Source: Aphrophora alni (taxonomy: Eukaryota > Arthropoda > Insecta > Hemiptera > Aphrophoridae). Taken from it: DNA of 64,000 bases. Shown here piece after piece: positions 35,131-47,095 of the stretch; positions within the stretch are counted from its first letter, which is position 1, and each line of letters begins with the position of its first letter. A program made the position numbers and the translations under genes. The notes under the pieces are model-generated. The model had not been told where the DNA came from, ran no database searches, and saw only the letters and a list, made by a program, of their open reading frames with translations. The stretch is taken from positions 6,912,724-6,976,723 of the forward strand of contig OY740776.1 in NCBI GenBank assembly GCA_963513935.1. Reading direction: 5' to 3'.

Positions 35131-35589
35131 TTAATGATTCATCCTGTATAGATCAACTGTAAAATAACCCCTTCCTTTCATAAACTGCATGTGATTATTA
35201 TAAAGTAATTAGAAAGTGCATATTTATTTAGTTTAAATTATATTGAGAATATGAGCGCCAGACATGTTGCCCACACACAGGAAATAGAAGGTTAGTGAGT
35301 CAAGCTGGTGGGCAGGTGTATTGTAGGGTGCGGAGGCAGAAGATGATGTTGCCAATAGTCTATAACACTTTGGTTGGGAACAGTTAAAATATCTTTGTGA
35401 TTCATTTTATAGAGGGTTTTTGGTTTGATAGAATTTATTTGTAAATCGTGACACGCGGTGTCCAAAGAGAAGGTTCACGTTCTTACATTATATACAGAGC
35501 AAGAATTGTGATGGAGGATTGTGATTTTAATGGTTATGTTCAATAATTAAGGAAACAAATAAAATATTTACACCTCTTTCACTTTCTGT
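35131..35589. other. Non-coding stretch, nothing recognised
   Basis: ATCCTGTATAG at 35143 is a possible repeat edge. 35240-35350 is less AT-rich, without a credible frame. Confidence 0.4.
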
Positions 35590-35815
35590 TTCTACCCTCG
35601 GTAAGAAGCGTGGTAATCCCGAAGTATCATAGCTGGGTTTACACTTTTTGTTGTATAGTCTGTGGTAAATCCCTCTCGTTTTCCCTATGAGATCTCTTTT
35701 AACCAGCTTGTTTTTCCAACCCTTACGATTAGAGTATTCGCGTCCTCGAGGTATTTATTTTATCTTCTTTTTTTTAATAAGTAACCGAGAGGTTTTACGC
35801 GTTTAAACAACAAAA
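35590..35815 (-). repeat. Dispersed repeat F3, inverted copy
   Basis: GGTAATCCCGAAG, TAGCTGGGTTTACAC, CCAACCCTTACGATTAGAG, AACCGAGAGGTTTTACGCG, TTTAAACAACAA: the reverse complement of F3 with its outer end. Confidence 0.75.
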
Positions 35816-37164
35816 AATTGAATAATTTCATCTGAAAATTTATAATCCTGGTATAGTGTGGTGCCCGAAACAGGACAGCCGTGTCGACTTTTACAAACAG
35901 ATTTTTCTAAATTATTGTCGGTCTAATATTCTGTTTATGTTTTTCCCGAGATGTCGAGAAGGCCAATAAACGCATCGCACCGTTGAAATATATTTAAAGT
36001 ATATAGCTTCGATCGTAATTTGAGTTACGCACAGTTGTTTTTAATAATTAAATGTAATTTATCCCATTTCGTTTATTAAAATTAACTCATTAAAAACTGG
36101 TAAAATGGAGTGGTTATTGGTCTGAAGGGATACGGGTATAAAAAACTAGTCACATAGAAACGGAAAATTGTAACTTTGACAGGGTTGTAAAAGACGATTT
36201 GAACATTATAGTGTTACAGCTCGTTTTTGACTAGACAACGGGACAATTCCTCCGTCACGTTTCCACTCAATACAAACAACACCCTTTTCCCTCCGCAAAT
36301 TTATTTTTCGCGTACTTATAATTTCAATTGTTTTCTTTTGTAGCATTCTTATACATCTTTTACAGTCGAATTTAAACTAACTGTACGCTAGAGCGATACG
36401 ATATATCGTAAGTGATACGCGATTAATATCTTATAAGTATCCCTAGTGGTTAAACATGTGTAAAGTACGAAATGACATCTATCGTATACAGGGTGTCCCA
36501 CGAAGTCGCTATTTAAACTTAATATTGCGGACATAGATATGTAAATAAGTAAGCCTACTCTCGAGCCTGCTTCTTTATGACCGATCAAAAACAAAATGGC
36601 GGAATTATTGGTCGTAAATGGTGATTCGAAAGTTTTGAAACAGACGTGGTTTTAAGATGTCCAAAATCTTAAATTCGACCTGAACTATTAATTTAAAAAA
36701 AAAAATCGTGATTTCTTTCATTTTTGATTTGCATCGTTTGAACGATTAAAATCCATCATCATTGGATTATTTTCCAAATTTTGGTGTATTGTGAACATCA
36801 ATTGATAACGGCCTTTATCATGTCACATAATTTATCAATGCTTTGGACTAAAATAATCTTCAATTTCAATTGGACCATGCAGTGATTTACAACATTGCCA
36901 ACCCAACAAATAATACTTTATCTAGTCATATCATAAGATAACACTAATCACTTATAAATTGAATCGCGTCTCTTACGTTGTCCATCATTGTGTAACATAC
37001 AACTAAGTTTTAATCGTTTTTATATTACGGGCTATTACGATAACGATAAACGATGTTTCGACGGTTAATTTGGTCATCCTTACTGTTTATTTTAGAGACA
37101 GTATAACTCCAAGAGGGTCGGCAGGACTTAGGAATCATATTTTTGTATCTGTCATCGTTGCTTT
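35816..37164. other. Non-coding stretch with a repeat terminus
   Basis: 36058-36142 is the inverted partner of 33836-33915. 36487-36500 reads TATACAGGGTGTCCC, the best example of that terminus in the window; 36591-36603 has AAAATGGCGGAA. The minus-strand frame 36388-36594 overlaps this repeat. Confidence 0.5.
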
Positions 37165-37385
37165 ATATATAAAAAAAGAAGATAATGGCTCTTTACTCCT
37201 CGATACTCGAATATTAAGGCCGGAAGAGAAGAACAGTGGGGCAAGAAGAAATACAGACCAAATTTCTTCTTTTATGATAGAAAATATTAAAGAAATGAAT
37301 CTAACCCAAACTACATGAAAACATATGTAGATCCAGCTAGGGCCTCTCGGTATTGCTGCGTCAATACTCACTAAAGGGTCATTTT
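37165..37385 (+). repeat. Dispersed repeat F3 copy
   Basis: CTCGATACTCGAATATTAAG, GAGAAGAACAG, TGTAGATCCAGCTAGGGCC. Frames 37070-37318 (+) and 37135-37371 (-) lie on it and are not genes. Confidence 0.75.
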
Positions 37386-37434
37386 GATAAGGAAGATGTA
37401 AGACTGCAGACTATTGCTCGCCCTTCCTTTATGC

Positions 37435-38052
37435 TACAAAGATCAATTTACCTAACCTAACGGTATCCTTCTCTAAGTTACAAAGTTCAATTTACCTAAT
37501 CTAACCTAACTTTATGCTTTTTTTAAGCTACAAAGTTCAATTTACCTAACCTAACCTTTTACTTTTAGAGTTACAAAGTTCAATTTACCTAACCTAATCT
37601 TACCCTTCCTTTACGCTACAAAGGTCCATTTACCTTACCTCGCCTAATCTAACCTTATCTTTGCTACAAAGTTCAATTTGCCTAACCTAACCCAACCTTA
37701 TGCTTTTTTAAGCTACAAAGTTTCATTTACCTAACCTAACGTTATCCTTCTCTAAGTTGCAAAGTTCAATTTGCCTAATCTAACCTAACTTTATCCTTTT
37801 TTAAGCTACAAAGTTCCATTTACCTAACCTAATCTTACCCTTCCTTTAAGATACAAAATTCAATTTACCTAACCTAATCTTACCCTTCTTTTATGCTACA
37901 AAGGTCCATTTACCTTACCTAACCTAACCTTACCCTTCTTTTAAGCTACAAAGTTCAATTTACCTAACCTAACTCTACCCTTTCTTTAAGATACAAAATT
38001 CAATTTACCTAACCTAACCTAACCATTCCTTTAAGCTACAAAGTTCAATTTA
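37435..38052 (-). repeat. CCTAA array with an AAGCTACAAAGTTC spacer
   Basis: About 13 units of 43-50 bp: CTTTAAGCTACAAAGTTC, AATTTACCTAACCTAA, then a TTACCCTT-type end. A third partner sequence joined to the telomere-type pentamer. Confidence 0.94.
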
Positions 38053-39234
38053 GATTATTTTGTATTCATAGTTTCTCAAAACCGACATTCAAATATTAAA
38101 TTTGCAATGTGGCACCATTTGTTACTCTGTATGTTTCCCATATCGATTTTGGACTAAAATAAATTTGTGTAAACCACGTTTCGTGATGTGTTAAAATTTC
38201 AACTGCCATCTTGAATCCGACATATTGGATTTTAGTCATTTTTTTTAAATGGTGTTTTAAAACATGATTTAACATAGTTTTCCAATCCTGAGTTCGGCGG
38301 CATAAATATTTTGTTATGGCCTACAAGATACCCGGATTTGATATCTCTAGATTTAAAAAAAAAATAGGAACACTAAAATCAACAGTTTACAAAACTCTTA
38401 CCCCAATGTTAAAAAACCCTGATGCTGCTTTAAAATATAAATTTGTTGAAACAGTAAAAATAAACATTTAAAATTTCCCAATTACTACTTAATTTTCCAT
38501 CGTAACATGATGATTTCATTAGAAGGAGAATTAAAATATCCACATTTTGAGGTAACTAAACATGTTGCACGTTCAAAAAATGCAAATAATACTGACGATA
38601 AACTGTTTTAATAGACGCCATTTTATATATTATTCGGTAGATTATTCTGAATTTTAATTTGAGAACAGAAGAGTACAATAATACATTAAATTCACTGTTA
38701 ATAAAACATCCAAATTACCATCGTATGTTCACATCGTAACGTGTTTTAAAATAGGAGAATGACAAACACAAACATTTCACGATATTGTAAATAGACTTTA
38801 ACGAGTGGATATAACAGGTGTTTCTTCATCCCTACTTCCTAACAAGTGTTTATAACGTAACCTCAAATACGAACACAACCTGTCTAAAGGCGACGTGTGT
38901 GCAACTGTATACACAAACATTCATTAGTGAGGAATTTGAAATAGTCAACATATTATATCATCTTTATATTTAGACATAATTAGGTTGCAAGAATTAAGGA
39001 GATAATTGTTTTCAAGTTGAAATTAGGCTATACAAGGTGGGGGATATATCGTTTGGAAAAACCCAATGGCGAAATGCGTCGATTGCGAGTATCGAAATTT
39101 CCAAATAATTGGGATTTTTTAATGACGATAAAGTTAATTATTTTAAAGGTATTCTTCAAATAAAAATATATATTCATAATTAGAATAACTTTAGTTTTAT
39201 TTGATAGCCCACACGTCATATATCCAAAAATAAA
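38053..39234. other. Non-coding stretch, nothing recognised
   Basis: AT-rich; two GCCA/TTTT blocks (38205, 38619). The minus-strand frame 39028-39219 has no recognisable domain. Confidence 0.45.
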
Positions 39235-39354
39235 AATTTTCAGCTCGATAGTTTGTGCACTTTAACTACTCCAAGGTCATTTTTTCCCCGCTATAATTTT
39301 CCTATATCTGGGACAATACAAAATATATAAATGCAAAGATTCAAATATATAGGA
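39235..39354 (-). repeat. Dispersed repeat F2 fragment
   Basis: TTTCCTATATCTGGGACAAT, ACAAAATATATAAATGCAAAG and AAATATATAGGA; it breaks off at the Helitron insertion point. Confidence 0.75.
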
Positions 39355-39596
39355 CTAGCAGAGTACGGGTCCTTCGAACGGGGTTGGCGTATATTTGTAT
39401 TGAGTGTTAGGGGAGTTTTCAAGGCCAGTGGGGCGATGCCCTGATGGAATTTCTAAATAAATATAAGCCTATGTGTTAACCAGGGACCCTAAGAATGTCC
39501 ATGTACAATTTCAGCTCAATGGGTTAAGTAGTTTTTACGTGATTGAGTAACACACACACACACACACACGATTCGATTTTTATATAATAGTATAGA
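39355..39596 (-). mobile_element. Helitron-like element H1 (non-autonomous)
   Basis: On the minus strand it starts TCTATACTATTATATAAAA and ends GTACTCTGCTAG, inserted between A and T, the Helitron rule (5'-TC, 3'-CTAG into AT). The sub-terminal hairpin near the 3' end is degraded compared with H3. It holds a (GT)n run at 39549-39570 where H2 has (GA)n and H3 has GT/GC. It sits inside an F2 repeat, so it is younger than F2. There is no Rep/helicase coding. Confidence 0.85.
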
Positions 39597-39664
39597 TATA
39601 TTATGTGCGAAAGTAATAAAACCAACATTTAATGACAGATTTTAATGAAACTATTAGTATATTT

Positions 39665-39946
<282 letters not shown>

Positions 39947-40759
39947 TATAAATTTATTGTTTTGACAGTGTTAAAACAGAAAAGCGCCTAAAATTATAAG
40001 GGTAGTTTTACCTACGAATCCTCATAACAAAACGTGAAAAATCAATCATTAAATGTAAATGGATTGATTTTTGTTATTACATCCTATACTACTTCCACTA
40101 TAAAACGAATCTATACAGCTGAACACAATTCTGTTTATTGAACTTGGCAATTATTTCTTTTATTATAAAAAAATAAAATAACTTCAATTTTTTATCATTA
40201 AATATTTCCGACACGCCAATTTCCAAGAAAGTGCACAATATCGATTATTACAAACATATCTCACTTTCCTTTTCCAAATGAACATGTCACAATATCGATC
40301 AATCGAAATTAAAAATCCGTCACACATCTAACTAGTAATATTTCCGGAAATAGATCTCTCGATGTTTGGATGTGTTTTAATGTCATAGGGATGAGGATGA
40401 GACGCGGCAATGCAGTGGTAACTTTCTAACAACGAAATGCTTAGCTCTCACTTTCTTTGGTGTACGTCATCTCGTAGAAAGCAACACTTGCTGACAGTGT
40501 TGATAATGTAGATTTAGTTTATCAACAAAACTCAAGGTCATTCAATGAATTCCTGAGCGTCGGGAGTTGAGTTGTACAAATATTTAATAAACAATATGTT
40601 ATAAGTTCCTTTTTAGTAACAAAAAGCGATTTGGTGTTGCAAATATATCGTAAAACCGGTGTAAAATTCGGAACTCTTCACTTTCAAAAACATATATTGT
40701 AATAGTTTCATTAAAATCTGTCGTTAAATGTTGGTTTTATTACTTTCGCACATAATATA
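39947..40759. other. Spacer between inverted Helitrons
   Basis: 40000-40055 has an F2-like TAAGGGTAGTTTTACCTACG. 40420-40560 is non-repetitive with no credible frame. 40697-40759 is the inverted counterpart of 39597-39660 (TTTCATTAAAATCTGTC, TTTATTACTTTCGCAC). Confidence 0.5.
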
Positions 40760-41023
40760 TCTATACTATTATATAAAAATCTAATGGTGTGTGTGCGTGC
40801 GTGCGCGCGCGCGCGTTTGTGTGTGTGTCACTCAATCACGTAAAAACTACTGAACCCATTGAGCTGAAATTGTACACGGACATTCTTAGGGACTCTAGTT
40901 AACACAGAGGCCTATTTTATTTTAGAAATTCCATCAGGGCACCGCCCCACTGGCCTTGAAAACTCCTCTAACACTCAATACAAATATACTTCAACCCCGT
41001 ACGAAGGACGGGTGCTCTACTAG
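40760..41023 (+). mobile_element. Helitron-like element H3, intact ends
   Basis: 264 bp. Starts TCTATACTATTATATAAAA after an A and ends CTAG before a T. The 3' hairpin CCCGT (40996-41000) / ACGGG (41008-41012) stands 7 nt before CTAG, the classic Helitron terminator layout. The interior has GTGTGC..GCGCGCGC. No coding frame; it would be mobilised by an autonomous Helitron elsewhere. Confidence 0.92.
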
Positions 41024-42314
41024 TGTAAAACAATAAGTACAAAACAGTTTTAAATTCTCCTACTGTAATATTTAGGATGTTACACTTTCTGGCTTACTGT
41101 TAAGCGTGTCCGGGTTGGCCAATTTAAAGAACAAAGGCCACATTAGCAAACTCACCACATGTCTCAAGCTGTGATGATAATTGCACTCTAAATATAACAA
41201 TCCCGAAATATATCCGGCTTTTAAAAACATCACTATCAGCATGTGGCAAGCGGCCACGTGGTTGAGATTAAAACACTACGCCAGCAAGGCTTGGCGTTTT
41301 TTAGTCTGTATTTATGATTCATCGTGACTTGTGTTTAGAAAAAGTTACAGACAATCCTATAAACTGCAATCATTGCACAATTTTTCCCCCTCACTCACCC
41401 CTAAAACCAAATAAAAACGGTAAACGGCACAACTGATTCGATCAAATTTCGTCAACTTTTGAATTTTTGTTGTGCACAAAATTTTGTCTTTAGATTTTAA
41501 AGTTGCATTGAATAAAAAAAATTTCAAAAAGTTTTTGATGATGAAAAGAAAACAAAAAAGTTTTCCGTCTTTATACAAAAAGATAAAATAATAAATCGTT
41601 CATTAAAATCCATTTTTCTTTCTTTCTCGTAATTCTTTAGCATTTCAACACTTTATCAATAAACCTTGCGATTTGAAGTTTAATAAAACACTAAACAAGT
41701 AAGAAACCTTGCCTCTGACATTTGATTTGTCCTCAGTCATGATTCATCGATATATACAGCTATGATGACAGGAGTGGTAGTGTATTGAAGGATGGATTAT
41801 TGTGTTCATTGTTAGCTGATTTGTTTCTTTCCGGTGTTAGTTTAAAAGATAATGTTTGAACATCCAAGAAGAATTATCAATATGTTTTTCAAACAATATA
41901 CTCGATGTATATTGGATTGGGAAATTTGAAGTTTTCAATTTAATTTTTGAATAAATAGTAATAAGTGAAATGCAACAGTGTCAATACATTTAAATTTCGA
42001 CAAATGAATTCAACGAAATATTTTTCGACTTTTGAAAAAAGAAAGCAGATATTTTAATTAAATAAATAATCGATGCAAAAACATTACACAAACTTTCTCG
42101 TGCACACATCCCCAAAATCAAATAAAAAAACTAACAAAACCATTCATTAAATAATGTTATTTCTGTATCTGTCAGTCAAAATGTGGAAATAAACAGCTAT
42201 GGATGCAGTCTTTGAAAAAAATGATATGGTATTTAAATAAGGGCTAGAAGTTATTTGCCTTGTCATCAATCCGTTCTCCGCGTAGCCTAAATAGTACTTG
42301 AGCGTAAATAGAAC
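41024..42314. other. Non-coding stretch
   Basis: 42075-42102 carries the CATTACACAAACTTTCTC repeat block. Minus-strand frames 41072-41257 and 41357-41578 have no recognisable domain. Confidence 0.45.
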
Positions 42315-43240
42315 TGTCGGCGTTCATTTTTGTATTTTTTGCCAATTACTTTTTTATTTTGCCAATTATTTTTGTATTTTTTGCCAATTATTTTTGTATT
42401 TTATCAATTATTTTTGTATTTTGCCAATTTTTTTTTAAATTTTTTGCCAATTATTTTTGTATTTTGTAAATTATTTTTGTACTTTTCTAATTATTTTTGT
42501 GTTTTGTCAATTATTTTTAAAAATTTTAACAATGACTTTGTATCTTACCAATTTTTTAATTATTTTATCAATTATTTTTGGTATTTTTTGCCAATTATTT
42601 TTGTATTTTATCAATTATTTTTCTATTTTGTAAATTATTTTTGTATTTTGCCAATTGCTTTTGTATTTTGCCAATTGCTTTTTTTATTTTGCCAATTTTT
42701 TTTTTTATTTTTTGCCAATTATTTTTGTATTTTGTAAATTATTTTTGTACTTTTCTAATTATTTTTGTGTTTTGTCAATTATTTTTTTAAATTTTAACAA
42801 TGACTTTTTGTATCTTACCAATTTTTTTATTATTTTACCAATTATTTTTGGTAATTTTTGCCAATTATTTTTGTATTTTTTCAATTATTTTTGTATTTTG
42901 TAAATTATTTTTGTACTTTTCCAATTACTTTTGTATTTTGCCAATTACTTTTGTATTTTTCGCCGATTATTTTTGTATTTTGTAAATTATTTTTGTACTT
43001 TTCCAATTATTTTTGTATTTTGCCAATTATTTTTTATTTTAACAATGACTTTTAGTATCTTACCAATTTTTGTTTTTTTTTTATTTTGCCAATTATTTTT
43101 GTATTTCTTGCCAATTAGTTTTGTATTTCAAAACTAGTTTTATTTTATCCCAATTATTTTTGTATTTCACCAATTATTTTTGTATTTTTCCAATTTATTT
43201 TTTATTTTCGCCCAATTAATTTTGTATTTCAACAATTATT
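42315..43240 (+). repeat. T-rich ~20-bp minisatellite, 0.9 kb
   Basis: About 45 irregular units of TTTTTGTATTTTGCCAATTA with CAATT or AAATT cores. A longer block is duplicated: 42455-42560 and 42712-42830 share GTACTTTTCTAATTATTTTTG, AAATTTTAACAATGACTTT and TATCTTACCAATTTTTT. Six overlapping Phe/Tyr-rich frames arise from it and are not genes. Confidence 0.93.
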
Positions 43241-43954
43241 TTGCGTGTGAATCTCAAATTTGATTTGGGTCATTATTGCAAGCCGCCACGAGTCAACTCC
43301 GTTGAGGGTGGAGCCAGTAGACAACCCGACTTTGAAGAAGGAATACAAAACGTGCTGGTTAACAAATTAATTAATATTTGTGGGTGCTACCGTGCTAGGG
43401 GATACCTCGTTATTGCCGCACTCAATATTAAGGTCGCTTTCAAATTCAAAATAAAATATCCCCATTTTTTCCATCACAAGCCTAATCTAGCTACAATATA
43501 TTTTAATATTATTTACAATTTTTTTATAAATTAATAACTAAAAGGTAAAAAAAACCGAATTCCGCGTCTACAATATAAAGAGGTTATAAAACAGCTGACT
43601 CATCAATAAAAACAGAGGTGAGGCCATCGAAACAGCTGACTTCTATCCACACATGCTGACACACGATTTGGCAACGACTTGTTTTTATTATACCTGAATT
43701 AATTTCACATTTATCTATAGTCAAAGCATTTCATCGTGTTCGCGTAAAGGCCTTGGCATTCAAGAAACTAGCTAAATATATGTATTTATTTTAAATCCTA
43801 TTTTTTTTTTCCTTTTGTTCTGTCTGTAGTTATTAAGTGCCTATTCATTGGTTTAAAATAAAACAAACAGACATTGTATGAATCATATATCTTAACCGTT
43901 AAAAACTTCGCACGGAAATAGTTTTTATTGTGTAGGAATAGATAGAAGAGCTTG
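43241..43954. other. Non-coding stretch, nothing recognised
   Basis: 43260-43440 is less AT-rich and contains an open frame (43241-43534) without a recognisable domain; it may be a transposon remnant. Confidence 0.4.
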
Positions 43955-44200
43955 GCAACCATGCAGGATACCATCATGGTACTTACCCTGCATCATCATG
44001 TAATGTAATACAAGCAGATCCTATAAAATTAACGAAAGTTGGTTTCTTGGACGCTGTAGGGAATGTTAAATTGTATTGGTAGATCAAGAGGTAACCCAGC
44101 GGGGTAAATTTGTTTAAAACAGTTGTTACACATGTTTCCCGAACCTCCTAATTGTGTATCACTACTTTCTTGACGTCGGCTAGCCTAACTTTTATTGGAA
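43955..44200 (-). mobile_element. Dispersed repeat F1, inverted partial copy
   Basis: CCATCATGGTACTTACCC, AAAGTTGGTTTCTTGGAC, TTGTATTGGTAGATCAAG, GTTACACATGTTTCCCG. Confidence 0.82.
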
Positions 44201-44670
44201 ATAAACTAAATAATAATTATTGTGTTCAAGAGGTGAGCCGCTCAAACAGTGGCACTCAGAAGGTTTCCTAACCTAACCTAACATAGCCTTACATAACATA
44301 ACAAACTAAATATATATAATACATGAACCCAATATAAATTGATGTCCTTCCAGATGATTTTCACCAGATCATCCTTGTTCCTACTGCGCCACGTGAATTC
44401 ACATAAGTAGGAATCTAACAAATTTCTACTGTTTCCACAATCTCTCTGTTCCTGGTAAAATACTGTCCTTAATCCCCGCCAACAAAGTTTCAGCTGTTCT
44501 GTCATGTCAGGTCAGGTTCTATTTATGTCAATAGAAAATTATTTACGAGTGGCGGTCCTCTTCTTGAACTCTTTGTGTTTTCTACAAATTTGGGAAAACG
44601 TCAGATTTTCTTTATTTGTTTAAAAATAAATCTAATATTTATTGTATCATATGAATCATTGTGGTGAATA
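44201..44670. other. Non-coding stretch, nothing recognised
   Basis: A short CCTAACCTAACATAG run at 44268. The minus-strand frame 44278-44505 (75 codons) has no recognisable domain. Confidence 0.4.
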
Positions 44671-45077
44671 TACAATGAAAGAAAATTCCCCAAAACAGTA
44701 ACAACACAAAGATTGTATAGTTATGTTTATTCTATCTTGTACATTTCAATAGCACTGCTATCATATTTAGAGGTACAATACGCACTAACCTTAATAACTA
44801 CAATTACTACTGAAGCGATGCGGTCCCCCCTTACGTCACCTTATCGTTAGGTTAAGTTAGGTTAAGTTAGGTTAGGTTAGTTAGTGATATCAAGGGGATC
44901 AGGTGACGGACGATGGGACCGCATCGCTGCAGTAGTAATTGTAGTTATTAAGGTTAGTGTGTATTGTACTTCTGAAGATGAGCTGTGCTAGTGAAATGTA
45001 CATAAAGTAGAATAAACATAACTAGACAGTCTTTGTGTTTTTAGTGTTTTGGGAAATATTCTTTCATTTATTGTATC
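44671..45077. mobile_element. Fold-back with ~165-bp arms around a TTAGG-like core
   Basis: Left arm 44671-44840, right arm about 44905-45077. The arms share AACACAAAGA, AGTTATGTTTATTCTA, GTACAATA, AACTACAATTACTACT and GCGATGCGGTCCC. The centre (44846-44884) is GTTAGGTTAAG-type sequence. The right arm, plus strand, carries hammerhead-like motif B; the left-arm counterpart is mutated (CUAAAUA for CUGAAGA). One-arm relative at 4911-5070. Confidence 0.9.
44967..45009 (+). ncRNA. Hammerhead-ribozyme-like motif B
   Basis: Order UACUU, CUGAAGA, U plus a 13-nt segment, GAAA, UGUACAUA, AAGUA. Stem I UACUU/AAGUA is perfect (5 pairs). Stem III AUGUACAU is self-complementary. Stem II is reduced to AGC/GCU with unpaired flanks, so a short deletion has probably weakened it relative to motif A. 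Confidence 0.5.
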
Positions 45078-45354
45078 TATATTATAAAATATAGTTTTCT
45101 AACTGTCTTAATTTTTCTGTTTCAGGTAAAGAACTCCTTATAACTTAGAATCCTGCATGTTAAGGTAAAACCAGATTTAGGCTTAAATGCTCCTTACACG
45201 AAACAGATCAAAGGATATCTATCACCAAATGTTCCTTCTTGGTCCATCTGTCTTTAATTAAGGAACCGCGATACTTCCAAACGCTTTTATCAAAGTTTAT
45301 TTTTGGACAAAGTCTGCGTTTAAAACAGAACTCTGGTGGGACATAATCTTTTAA
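45078..45354. other. Short unique stretch
   Basis: Nothing recognised. Confidence 0.4.
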
Positions 45355-46705
45355 ATATACAGGGTGTCTCGCTTAAAATGAAGCAATAGCTAACTTTTTA
45401 AAGATACATCTGACAGATTACTTCTGAAGGGGGGGATTCCTCCTAATTTTAAGTGACTTTTTTTTGGGGGTGTATTCAAATTGTCTATATAGACCATAAT
45501 ATATCGGGAAAGTTGTTTATTTTAAGACGATTTTGGGTAGAAATGTAGTTTTAAGACATTAACCGCTAGAATATTAACTCTTTTACGAATATTAATTTTT
45601 AAATTAACTTTGTCTTGAAATCTAGTTTTTAATTATAAAGAAACTTGATTGTATGTGGTTTGTTTACCATTTTCGATTAAATCGATTTGGGTAATTCTTG
45701 ATTTTGGAGAACTCCAGTAAAATGTCATTACTGATAAAAAAGACAAAGAAAAGTGTTTCTCTACTTAGTTTACTATTAATTAAATTTGTAAAAATCATTG
45801 CATAAAACAGGATACGTTTATTTCTATCAAGATGTACAAAAAATGTTTTTACAATATACTATTATCGGCGGAATGTAGAGTGGCCTCACTCTAAAGCACG
45901 CGCCATCAGACGCAGGCGCGCGCAGAATATTGGCCGGTACCTGCCGTGGGCCACCCCCCACTGTGGGGTTCACTTTATCAAACTTTCATTTATTTAATTG
46001 ATATTTTAAAATAAAATCTGTTTTATATTTTTATTCTACACATAATTACAAGAAAAAAATGAGACCTTACAATGTATAATTTACTTTAATAGAATCCAAA
46101 ATCAACAGTGTTTGCTACAAAATGAATGACAGTATGATGACAAATAAATGTGTTAATTTTGTGCTATAATTCAGAAAATTATTCGTTGTTTGGTCTCATT
46201 TTTCTTGTAATTATGTGTTGAACCAATAATATATAGGTTTAATTATAGGTAAATTATAGGTTTAATTTTAAATATCAAATTTAATAAATAAAAGTTTTAT
46301 AAAATGAAGCCCAGTAGGTGACTCATACGGGTAACTATAGGGTAGTTACTAATCCTCTGCGCTTGTGTGAGTGAAGCGACCCTTCGTGACAATAGTTATA
46401 AATATTGAGTGTACAAACCGCTCAAAACCAAAATGACGTAAAAGAGTGCCTCTATCGGCTAAATGGTTACGTCTTAAAATTACATTTTCAATCCGAAATC
46501 ACCATTAAATATAGTGGTTTCCATTAGAAATGTTTAAACTGGACGCCATATTGGAAAATGGCGGACACATTCAAAAAAAATTTGAATACACCCCCAAAAA
46601 GTCCCGTAAAAGTAAGGGGAGCACCTCCCCAATAGAAGTAAGCTGTAAGGTATAGTTAAAAATCTACCTATTGGTTCACTTTAGGTAGGACACTCTGTAT
46701 AACAA
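45355..46705. mobile_element. 1.35-kb fold-back with nested inverted arms
   Basis: Outer arms 45355-45610 and 46400-46705 share ATACAG(G/A)GTGTC, a GGGGGTGTATTCAAATT block and TTTTAAGAC plus ACTCTTTTACG. Inner arms 45960-46066 and 46191-46315 share TTCATTTATT, GATATTTTAAAAT, CACATAATTACAAGAAAAA and ATGAGACC. An insertion at about 45880-45960 (CGCGCC..GGCGCGCGC) is GC-rich and unmatched. Ends read TATACAGGGTGTCTC and GGACACTCTGTATA. No coding. Confidence 0.85.
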
Positions 46706-46824
46706 TATAAATAAACATTTTATCTTCTCAATAGACAAATGTTTTCTTTAGTACAGTTTAAATTTTGTTTTTAGTGAAATGAGAAATTGCTCTTGAAAAT
46801 TGAGAACGTGATTAGATAAAATAG
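46706..46824. other. Short AT-rich spacer
   Basis: Nothing recognised. Confidence 0.4.
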
Positions 46825-47095
46825 TTGATTTATATTCTTTGTATTGTCCCACATATAGGAAAAATACAGCTGTAACAAAAAAAGACCTTAAAGGGCAAAA
46901 TTATCCAGTTGAAACATTTTATTTTTGGAAATATTATATGTAGGGTATCAAATAAAACTAGGTCATTCTGATTACGAATATGTATGTTTATTAGACGAGG
47001 AAATTAATATGTTGGCGCTAGGCTGCTTTAAAGACTTCAATTTTATAAAAATAACTGTTCCTATATGCCTGTTGACCCTAAGTCTTGTGGTTTTA
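46825..47095 (+). mobile_element. Dispersed repeat F2, single module
   Basis: ATTCTTTGTATTGTCCCAC, ATATAGGAAAAATACAGC, GGGTATCAAATAAAACTAGG, GATTACGAATATGTATG, AATTAATATGTTGG. The frame 46925-47107 lies on it. Confidence 0.8.

Noticed and set aside
42330..43137. Several Phe/Tyr/Leu-rich open frames that look like membrane proteins
   Set aside because: All fall in the T-rich ~20-bp minisatellite, overlap in three frames, and have no other support.
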